8,710 nucleotides of DNA from Chloroflexota bacterium (GTDB lineage Bacteria; Chloroflexota; Limnocylindria; Limnocylindrales; CSP1-4). The stretch is from assembly GCA_004298915.1 (NCBI GenBank), contig SCTE01000460.1:1-8710 (forward strand). Direction: 5' to 3'. Positions within the stretch are counted from its first letter, which is position 1, and each line of letters opens with the position of its first letter. Below the pieces are notes generated by a model that saw only the letters and a program-made list of their open reading frames with translations, had not been told where the DNA came from and ran no database searches. Positions 1-4,502 of the stretch are shown in pieces. The position numbers and the translations under genes are program-made.

Positions 1-153
1 CACCCGGCCTGGACCCCGGGGGGCCGCGAGGCCAAGCCGGACGTCCCGGGCAAGAAGGCCGAGGCGCGCAGCCTCACGCGGGTGCGCCGGTTTCGGTACT
101 ACCCGGTCCGCCTCGTGGACGGGATGATCGAGGCGGCGATCCCCCGGGATTGA
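1..153 (+). CDS. 3' end of an unrecognised protein (partial)
   Basis: Frame 1 is open from the window edge to a TGA at 151-153 and encodes the last 50 residues of a protein whose start lies outside the window. The visible part is basic and ends in RYYPVRLVDGMIEAAIPRD. There is no membrane segment, no cysteine and no motif I can assign. Codon third positions are G/C-rich, as in the neighbouring genes, which supports coding. It converges with the LOG-family gene on the opposite strand, 57 nt away. I do not recognise the family and assign no function. Confidence 0.6.
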   Translation, partial: HPAWTPGGREAKPDVPGKKAEARSLTRVRRFRYYPVRLVDGMIEAAIPRD

Positions 154-167
154 GCCCGATGCCCATG

Positions 168-189
168 GACGGGCCCCGAACGGGGCGTC
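168..189. terminator. GC hairpin between convergent genes
   Basis: In the 57-nt gap between two convergent stop codons, GCCCCG (173-178) is followed by AA and then CGGGGC (181-186). Three further pairs (168-170 with 187-189) can form across a 2-nt bulge. Neither strand has a T-run after the stem, so this is not a canonical intrinsic terminator. Its place between convergent genes suggests a bidirectional termination or 3'-end-stabilising hairpin. Short GC palindromes are common in DNA of this composition, so support is modest. Confidence 0.35.
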
Positions 190-210
190 GCGTGATCGGC
201 CTGGTGCCGG

Positions 211-1005
211 TCAGGCCTCGCGAGCGCCCGGGCGCCGGCGGGACGCCCGGTTGATGATCCGGACGACCTCCTCCGGGTCGTCGGTCACGGTGACGAGGTC
301 GACATCCTCGGCATCGATCATCCCGTCCGCCACCAGCCGGGTCCGGAACCAGTCGAGCAATCCGCCGTAGAACTCGGTACCGACCAGGACAACGGGAAAG
401 TGCCGGATCTTGCCGGTCTGGATGAGCGTCAGGGCCTCGAACAGCTCATCCATCGTCCCCAAGCCGCCCGGCAGGATCACGAATCCGTCGGCGTACTTCA
501 CGAACATCGTCTTGCGGGCGAAGAAGTAGCGAAACTCGACGCTCAGGTCGATGTACGGATTCGAGGACTGCTCGTGGGGCAGTTCGATGTTGCAGCCGAC
601 CGACAGTCCGCCGCCCTCCTGGCACCCGCGGTTGGCGGCCTCCATCACCCCCGGGCCGCCGCCCGTGATGATCGCGTAGCCCTCCTGGGCGAGCCGACGA
701 CCGATCTCGCGGGCGGTCGCGTAGGTCGGTGAATCGGGCTCGATCCTGGCGGAGCCGAAGACGGTGATGGCGGGTCCGAGGGTGGCGAGGGCATCGAACC
801 CCTCGACGAATTCGGACAGGATCCGGAGCGCCCGCCACGGATCCGTGTTGAGGAAGGCCGGACGCTCCGTCGGCTCGAGGAGCTTGCGGTCCTCGGTCAT
901 CGTGGGGTCGCCGGACATCCGGGCGGCGGCTCGCGGCCCGATCGTCATCCGCCCGCTCCGACGGTGATCGCTCATGGGCTCCCCGGGATGATCGTCGGTG
1001 GACAC
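211..1005 (-). CDS. LOG-family (TIGR00730-type) Rossmann-fold protein
   Basis: This is a 264-residue cytosolic protein of the LOG family (once misnamed lysine decarboxylase), whose characterised members hydrolyse nucleoside 5'-monophosphates such as cytokinin ribotides to base plus ribose 5-phosphate. Visible hallmarks are GSAR (84-87), the glycine-rich GGGPGVMEAANRG (115-127), ARKTMF (163-168) and the diagnostic PGGLGTMDE (179-187). Family homology begins near residue 36 (MTEDRKLLEP). I keep the upstream GTG at 1003-1005 because GGAGG (complement 1013-1017) lies 7 nt before it, while the ATG at 898-900, where homology begins, has no clear ribosome site. The gene would then carry about 35 extra basic, low-complexity residues. 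It is divergent from a small membrane-protein gene. The true substrate cannot be told from sequence. Confidence 0.9.
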   Translation of the reverse strand: MSTDDHPGEPMSDHRRSGRMTIGPRAAARMSGDPTMTEDRKLLEPTERPAFLNTDPWRALRILSEFVEGFDALATLGPAITVFGSARIEPDSPTYATAREIGRRLAQEGYAIITGGGPGVMEAANRGCQEGGGLSVGCNIELPHEQSSNPYIDLSVEFRYFFARKTMFVKYADGFVILPGGLGTMDELFEALTLIQTGKIRHFPVVLVGTEFYGGLLDWFRTRLVADGMIDAEDVDLVTVTDDPEEVVRIINRASRRRPGAREA

Positions 1006-1012
1006 GCTGCAA

Positions 1013-1017
1013 CCTCC
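1013..1017 (-). promoter_or_regulatory. Shine-Dalgarno site setting the GTG start of the LOG gene
   Basis: The minus strand reads GGAGG, 7 nt and then GTG (1003-1005). This is near-ideal in sequence and spacing and is the main reason to prefer the long form of the LOG protein over the internal ATGs at 973-975 and 898-900. Confidence 0.6.
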
Positions 1018-1047
1018 GGTCTGCCGCTCGAATCGGCCTCGAGGCGC

Positions 1048-1053
1048 ATCCTA
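1048..1053 (-). promoter_or_regulatory. Putative -10 box (TAGGAT) of the LOG gene
   Basis: TAGGAT on the minus strand matches the TANNNT form seen before other genes here. A start about 7 nt downstream would give a leader of roughly 35 nt carrying the GGAGG site. No TTGACA-like -35 is visible 16-18 nt upstream. The box overlaps TACGCT on the plus strand (1052-1057), so the two divergent genes may share this small promoter region. Confidence 0.4.
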
Positions 1054-1058
1054 CGCTC

Positions 1059-1274
1059 ATGCCAGATCAGCCAGCGCCGACCCGCTCGCCACTGCGGACC
1101 GTGCTCGCGGTCGCGATCGTCCTGGCCGGGCTCGTCTGGATGCTCCAGGGCCTCGGCATCCTCACGGCGGGCCGGAGCTTCATGATCGGCGACCCGACGT
1201 GGACCGTGATCGGCGCCATCTTCGTCGTCGTCGGGATCGGGCTGGGCCTTCGAGGACGCCGGCGATCGGCCTGA
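1059..1274 (+). CDS. Small two-helix membrane protein
   Basis: This encodes a 71-residue hydrophobic protein with two predicted membrane helices, about residues 14-35 and 48-65. They are joined by a short loop containing SFMIGDPTW, and a basic tail (RGRRRSA) probably stays in the cytoplasm. The loop pattern, SFM-x-GD followed by an aromatic residue, resembles short uncharacterised membrane proteins common in high-GC bacteria and Chloroflexota; I know no assigned function. It is divergent from the LOG gene and converges with the ArsC-like gene, whose stop codon is 6 nt away. The ATG at 1059 has no ribosome site, and the nearest -10-like box (TACGCT, 1052-1057) ends only 1 nt before it. That is too close for a leaderless start, so the true start could be the GTG at 1101, just before helix 1. 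Confidence 0.72.
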   Translation: MPDQPAPTRSPLRTVLAVAIVLAGLVWMLQGLGILTAGRSFMIGDPTWTVIGAIFVVVGIGLGLRGRRRSA

Positions 1275-1280
1275 GCGCAC

Positions 1281-1655
1281 TCAGCCCGCGGCGAGCAGGG
1301 CCTTCCAGGCGGCCTCGCCACGCCCGGCCGTGCAGCCCTTGCCGATCCGAACCAGCGGCAGGCGCAGCAGTCGCTGGTCGGCAAGGAGGCGCTCGCCGAG
1401 CTCGGCGTCGGTCAGTCGCAGGTACCCGAGCCCGCCATCCATCCACGCGCGCCCGGTCGTATCGGCCAGGGCGGCGGCCCCGAGGCGTTCGACGAAGCGC
1501 CGCAACTCCCCGGCCGACATTGGCTTGCGCCGCAGGTCAACGAACTGGATCGCGACCCGCCGCTCCTTGAAGAACCGCAACGCCGCCCGCGTGGCCTGGT
1601 CGTCCTCCCGCCCGAAGACCTGGATGACCGGCCCGGTCGTGGACCCGGCACTCAT
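1281..1655 (-). CDS. ArsC/Spx-like thioredoxin-fold protein lacking the catalytic cysteine
   Basis: The 124-residue protein matches the ArsC/Spx family in length and pattern: a first beta strand (VIQVFG, 10-15), the helix ATRAALRFFKER, then VDLRRKP, ELRRFVERLG and a C-terminal LPLVRIG strand with the usual proline (P100). Family members use a cysteine four residues before a conserved arginine (C-x3-R), as in arsenate reductase ArsC and the regulator Spx. Here the arginine is R23 and the cysteine position is D19. The only cysteine in the protein is C108, near the C terminus. It therefore should not work as a classical thiol arsenate reductase; a binding or regulatory role is possible. Its ATG overlaps the stop of the upstream oxidoreductase gene by 4 nt (ATGA), so the two are probably translationally coupled. 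Confidence 0.82.
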   Translation of the reverse strand: MSAGSTTGPVIQVFGREDDQATRAALRFFKERRVAIQFVDLRRKPMSAGELRRFVERLGAAALADTTGRAWMDGGLGYLRLTDAELGERLLADQRLLRLPLVRIGKGCTAGRGEAAWKALLAAG

Positions 1656-2128
1656 CGCGGAGCCGGCCGCGGCTCGAGGACGACGATCGGGATGTGGTGT
1701 GCGGCCTCGGCCCTGTACAGGCGGTAGCCCGGGTACGCGGTCGCCGCCTGCTCGAAGATGGACTCGTACTCGACGCCGACTGCCTCGCGCGGCCGGACCG
1801 CGAACCGCCGACCTCGCAATTGAATCTCGACATCCGGGTCCGAACGCAGGTTGTGGTACCAGGCCGGGAGCACGCCGCTTCCGCCACGCGACCCGACGAC
1901 GGCCCAGGATCCGGGCGGGTCGTCGACCGGAAAGGCGAACAGGGCTGCCGATCGACGTCGGCCGGAACGGCGACCGGTCGTCGTGAGCACGAGCATCTCG
2001 CAGCCCAGCGCGCGGCTCAGCATGCCGCGGCCGGCGGTTCGTCGATAGAGGAACGGATGCACGAGCTGGTCGAATCGAGTGACCGAGAAGCGCCCGATCA
2101 GGCGGTACGCGAGCGTGGGCAGCGGCAT
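1652..2128 (-). CDS. Ddn-type F420-dependent nitroreductase-family oxidoreductase
   Basis: The 158-residue protein has the split beta-barrel signature of the deazaflavin (F420)-dependent nitroreductase family (Ddn, FDOR-A; Pfam F420H2_quin_red). Visible blocks are LVLTTTGRRSG (46-56), VVGSRGGSG (77-85), PAWYHNLRSDPDVEIQ (88-103) and YPGYRLYRAEAAHHIPIVV (132-150). The family binds reduced F420 and transfers hydride to quinones, nitro compounds or other electrophiles. The substrate here is unknown. Its presence implies that the host makes or imports F420. It is the first gene of a two-gene unit with the ArsC-like gene. The ATG start is supported by TACGCT 7 nt upstream and by the absence of a ribosome site, suggesting a leaderless transcript. 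Confidence 0.9.
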   Translation of the reverse strand: MPLPTLAYRLIGRFSVTRFDQLVHPFLYRRTAGRGMLSRALGCEMLVLTTTGRRSGRRRSAALFAFPVDDPPGSWAVVGSRGGSGVLPAWYHNLRSDPDVEIQLRGRRFAVRPREAVGVEYESIFEQAATAYPGYRLYRAEAAHHIPIVVLEPRPAPR

Positions 2129-2135
2129 CGGGCGA

Positions 2136-2141
2136 AGCGTA
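2136..2141 (-). promoter_or_regulatory. Putative -10 box (TACGCT), leaderless start of the Ddn-type gene
   Basis: TACGCT on the minus strand is followed by 7 nt and the ATG at 2126-2128. That spacing puts the expected transcription start on or next to the A of the ATG, so the mRNA would be leaderless. No -35 element is recognisable. Confidence 0.45.
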
Positions 2142-2151
2142 GCGGGTCGGC

Positions 2152-2157
2152 TACCAT
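2152..2157 (+). promoter_or_regulatory. Putative -10 box (TACCAT) of the ACT/DUF5612/xth cluster
   Basis: TACCAT lies 21 nt before the GTG of the ACT gene, leaving room for a leader of about 14-15 nt that contains AGGAGGT. It sits back to back with the divergent TACGCT box at 2136-2141, so the two transcription units face away from a roughly 50-bp shared region. Confidence 0.4.
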
Positions 2158-2166
2158 CAGGGCCAC

Positions 2167-2173
2167 AGGAGGT
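2167..2173 (+). promoter_or_regulatory. Strong Shine-Dalgarno site (AGGAGGT)
   Basis: AGGAGGT lies 6 nt, counted from the end of GGAGG, before the GTG at 2179-2181. It fixes the start of the ACT-domain gene and contrasts with the many genes here that have no ribosome site. Confidence 0.7.
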
Positions 2174-2178
2174 GCGCG

Positions 2179-2442
2179 GTGTCCGTCTGGTTCACGGTCC
2201 AGCTCGACGACAAACCCGGTTCGCTCGCGCGCGTGGCGACGGCGCTCGGCGAGCGCAAGGTCAACATCACGGGGATCGTCGGCGTTGCCGAGGACACCGA
2301 CGGGGCGCTCATGCTGACGACCTCGGACCCGGTCGCGACGAGGCTCGCGTTCGAGGGGCTTGCGCTCGCGTTCGAGGAGCACGACGCGTCCGGTGGACTC
2401 GATCCGCACGAGATGAGCGTCGCCGACGTGCGCGCTCGCTGA
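2179..2442 (+). CDS. Stand-alone ACT-domain protein
   Basis: This 87-residue protein is essentially one ACT domain. It has a first strand (VWFTVQLDD), the DKPGSLARVATALGERKVNITGI segment in which the PG turn and the following helix form the usual ligand-contact region, then GALMLTTSD, a second helix (TRLAFEGLALAFEEH) and a short tail. ACT domains bind amino acids or other small ligands and usually act as dimers that regulate a partner. No catalytic domain is attached. It is the first gene of a plus-strand cluster with 18-nt and 16-nt gaps. It lies in the same reading frame as the next gene, which has its own degenerate ACT-like region. A role as regulatory partner of that protein is an inference. 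Confidence 0.88.
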   Translation: MSVWFTVQLDDKPGSLARVATALGERKVNITGIVGVAEDTDGALMLTTSDPVATRLAFEGLALAFEEHDASGGLDPHEMSVADVRAR

Positions 2443-2460
2443 CGCGGACCGCGCCGCCCA

Positions 2461-3171
2461 GTGTCACGCCGAACGAACCTCCCGATCACCGTCGCGGCGC
2501 GGGCCATCGTCGAGGAGCCCGGCCGCACGATTCCCGCCCTCGCGAAGCGCCTGGCCGAGGCGGGTGGCATCACCCGGACCCTGTCCACCGTCCGCCGCCT
2601 GGGCGATCCGCAGGACGGCGGATCGGAGGAGCCGAGCCTGAACGGGGATGTCGAGATCGAGATCGAGGTCGAAGGTCTCGATGAGGAGAAGCTCGCCCGA
2701 ACCCTCCATGCCACGCCCGGCGTACGCGCCCATCGCCTGACCCGTGCGCTCGACCGGATCTTCGGCAAGCGGGTCATCGTCATCGGCGGCGGCGCGCAGG
2801 TCGCCCAGGTGGCGCTCGGGGCCGTCAGCGAGGCCGACCGCCACAACCTGCGCGGCGAACGGATCTCGGTCGACACCATCGCCCTCGTCGGCGAGAAGGA
2901 GATCGCGGCCGCCGTCCGGGCCGTGGCCGACCTGCCCCGGGCCCGCCTCCTGGTCCTGGCCGGATCCATCATGGGCGGCGACATCTCCGTGGCAGCCCGC
3001 GAGATTCGCGAACAGGGCATCCCGATCATCTGCCTCAACATGGTCGGCTCCATCACCGAGGTCGCCGATCTCGTGGTGAGCGACCCGGTCCAGGCCGGCA
3101 CGATGGCGGTCATGGCAGTGGCGGACACGGCGACCTTCGAGCTCGCGCGCCAGCGCGGCCGCCGGTACTGA
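2461..3171 (+). CDS. ACT-like + DUF5612-like protein
   Basis: This is a 236-residue cytosolic protein. Residues 8-95 look like a divergent ACT domain, with a PG turn and helix at EEPGRTIPALAKRLAEAGG (18-36) and late strands IEIEVEG (66-72) and VRAHRL (88-93). Residues 101-225 form a compact alpha/beta domain with a glycine-rich block (GGGAQVAQVALGA, 109-121), EADRHNLRGERISVDT (124-139), LVLAGSIMGGDIS (164-176) and ADLVVSDPVQAGTMAVMAVADT (202-223, read as two adjoining blocks). From memory this resembles the DUF5612 C-terminal domain of ACT proteins in methanogenic archaea. No enzyme activity is known to me; the conserved GGG and D/H/R-rich blocks suggest ligand or nucleotide binding. The GTG start at 2461 has no ribosome site, and an in-frame TGA lies 7 codons upstream. 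Translational coupling to the ACT gene is likely. Confidence 0.8.
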   Translation: MSRRTNLPITVAARAIVEEPGRTIPALAKRLAEAGGITRTLSTVRRLGDPQDGGSEEPSLNGDVEIEIEVEGLDEEKLARTLHATPGVRAHRLTRALDRIFGKRVIVIGGGAQVAQVALGAVSEADRHNLRGERISVDTIALVGEKEIAAAVRAVADLPRARLLVLAGSIMGGDISVAAREIREQGIPIICLNMVGSITEVADLVVSDPVQAGTMAVMAVADTATFELARQRGRRY

Positions 3172-3187
3172 ATCGACGGCGGCGGCA

Positions 3188-4087
3188 ATGCGCATCGCGA
3201 CCTGGAACGTCAACTCGCTCAAGGCCCGGATGGACGCCGTCGAGGCCTGGCTCGGCAAGGTCGAACCGGACATCCTGCTGATCCAGGAGACCAAGCTCAG
3301 CGACACGGACGCCCCGATCATGCCGTTCCGGATGCTCGGCTACGACCTCGTCCATCACGGGGAGGGCCGCTGGAACGGCGTGGCCATCGCAACCCGGGTC
3401 GGCGCCGCGGACGTGATCACGAACTTCGGGGACGGCCCGGTACGGGACAGTTCGTCCGGGGCCGCGGTTGCGGTCTCCGAGGATGACTTCGATCCGTTCG
3501 ACGAGGCGCGCATGATCTCCGCCGTGTGCGGTGGCATCCGCGTCACGTCCCTCTATGCGCCGAACGGCCGGGTTGTTGGCTCGCCGTTCTACGACGGCAA
3601 GCTCCGGTGGTTCGACCGCCTGTCCCGCTGGCTGGCCGAATCGCGTTCGCCGAACGAACCGCTCATCCTGGGCGGCGACTACAACGTCACCCCGTCCGAC
3701 GATGACGTCTGGGATGCGGTGGCGGCCCACGGCGGGACGCACGTGTCCGAACCGGAGCGAGCCGCGCTCGAGCGCCTGCGCGGATGGGGACTCGAGGATG
3801 CGTACCGTCGCGTCCAGCCGGCGCTCGGTCGGTTCTCCTGGTGGGACTACCGGGCCGGGATGTTCCACCGGAACGAGGGGATGCGGATCGACCTGCTGTA
3901 CGCCACGGCACCCGTCGCCGCGCGGGTCGTGTGGGCCGAGGTGGACCGGGAGGCCCGCAAAGGACCGCCGACGCCATCGGACCATGCGCCGGTCGTCCTG
4001 GACCTCGACGAACCCGGGCGCCCGTTCGACCCCGGGTGGACCGGCACCCTCGAACGAATCGCCGCGCGGACCCGGCCGCGTCGCTGA
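3188..4087 (+). CDS. xth: Exodeoxyribonuclease III (AP endonuclease, ExoIII/EEP family)
   Basis: The 299-residue protein has the full catalytic set of the exonuclease III / AP endonuclease family, which cleaves DNA 5' of abasic sites and trims 3' ends in base-excision repair using Mg2+. Visible residues are N7 in TWNVNS, E34 in IQETKL, Y123 in LYAPNG, D164 and N166 in GGDYNVTPSD, W218-W219 in FSWWDYR, D235 in RIDLL, and D265-H266 in SDHAPV. It is slightly longer than the usual 250-270 residues because of a loop around 83-107 (SSSGAAVAVSEDDFDPF) and a C-terminal tail after 275. The ATG is 16 nt after the previous stop with no strong ribosome site. It is probably the last gene of the ACT/DUF5612 cluster, though a functional link is not evident. 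Confidence 0.95.
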   Translation: MRIATWNVNSLKARMDAVEAWLGKVEPDILLIQETKLSDTDAPIMPFRMLGYDLVHHGEGRWNGVAIATRVGAADVITNFGDGPVRDSSSGAAVAVSEDDFDPFDEARMISAVCGGIRVTSLYAPNGRVVGSPFYDGKLRWFDRLSRWLAESRSPNEPLILGGDYNVTPSDDDVWDAVAAHGGTHVSEPERAALERLRGWGLEDAYRRVQPALGRFSWWDYRAGMFHRNEGMRIDLLYATAPVAARVVWAEVDREARKGPPTPSDHAPVVLDLDEPGRPFDPGWTGTLERIAARTRPRR

Positions 4088-4133
4088 CGCCAGCGGCGGT
4101 CCGGCAAGCGCGACACCAGAGCCCCGGGCCCGA

Positions 4134-4451
4134 TCAGGTGTGGTGGATCCGCTCCAGGTCGGTGATGAGGATCGTGGCGCCCCCGTGGCGCACGGTTCGT
4201 GCGCGCCAGTCCTCGAGGCGCTCTCGAAGGCTCACCGGCATCTCCAGGTCCCTGGCCTGGGAGCTGCGCTCGAATGAGGCGAGCACGTCATCGAGCTGGG
4301 TTTCCTCGACGGCCAGGACGAAGGTGACGTTGGGCTCGTCGAGATAGCCACCGACCGACGCGATCCGCGTGAATCGGTGGCCATGTTCGCGCAGGTCCTC
4401 GCTCACGGCGCGGGCGTCGACCTCCTGGACGAACGCGGTCAGCAGCTTCAT
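4134..4451 (-). CDS. darA: Cyclic-di-AMP receptor, DarA/PstA-type PII-like protein
   Basis: The 105-residue protein follows the DarA/PstA pattern (Pfam CdAMP_rec): it starts MKLLTAFVQEVDARAVSEDL, then RFTRIASVGGYLDEPNVTFV (26-45) and ends with GGATILITDLERIHH (90-104). The T28, GGYL (34-37), N41 and T43 positions match the segment that contacts c-di-AMP in known members. These proteins are homotrimeric PII-like sensors in the cytosol; their output partners are poorly known. The start is the ATG at 4449-4451, not a longer form, because the family begins at MKLL and a TACACT box lies 7 nt upstream. The gene sits 51 nt downstream of the MBL/beta-CASP gene on the same strand, beyond a strong hairpin, so it probably has its own promoter. 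Confidence 0.93.
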   Translation of the reverse strand: MKLLTAFVQEVDARAVSEDLREHGHRFTRIASVGGYLDEPNVTFVLAVEETQLDDVLASFERSSQARDLEMPVSLRERLEDWRARTVRHGGATILITDLERIHHT

Positions 4452-4458
4452 TCCCCCG

Positions 4459-4464
4459 AGTGTA
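4459..4464 (-). promoter_or_regulatory. Putative -10 box (TACACT), leaderless start of darA
   Basis: TACACT on the minus strand is followed by 7 nt and the ATG at 4449-4451. The spacing predicts a transcript beginning at the start codon. The GGGGGA just before the ATG is too close to act as a ribosome site. The region where a -35 would lie overlaps the hairpin at 4473-4501. Confidence 0.45.
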
Positions 4465-4472
4465 CCCGGGAA

Positions 4473-4501
4473 CGTTGCGTCCGAGGCCGTCGGACGCAAC
4501 G
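4473..4501. terminator. Perfect 12-bp inverted repeat between the beta-CASP and darA genes
   Basis: CGTTGCGTCCGA (4473-4484) and TCGGACGCAACG (4490-4501) are exact inverted copies around a 5-nt loop (GGCCG). The stem begins 1 nt after the stop codon of the MBL/beta-CASP gene, so a stem-loop would end that mRNA. No T-run follows on the minus strand, so it may be a U-less terminator or a 3'-end-protecting hairpin. It also overlaps the -35 region of darA and could instead, or as well, be an operator for a dimeric regulator. Confidence 0.6.
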
Positions 4502-4502
4502 A

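Noticed and set aside
2641..2680. GAGATC-type short repeat
   Set aside because: It encodes alternating E and I/V in a beta strand (EIEIEVEG) of the ACT-like region. It is explained by coding and is not an independent repeat.
2157..3188. 343-codon open frame on the minus strand
   Set aside because: It is antisense to the ACT and DUF5612-like genes. It is rich in R, S, A, P and T, and no domain is seen.
4082..4095. CGCTG-ACGC-CAGCG hairpin at the end of xth
   Set aside because: It is a 5-bp stem overlapping the stop codon with no T-run. It is too weak to call a terminator in DNA this rich in G+C.
4452..4499. 16-residue N-terminal extension of the c-di-AMP receptor
   Set aside because: It would read through the 12-bp hairpin and the TACACT box. 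Family members start at the MKLL residues.
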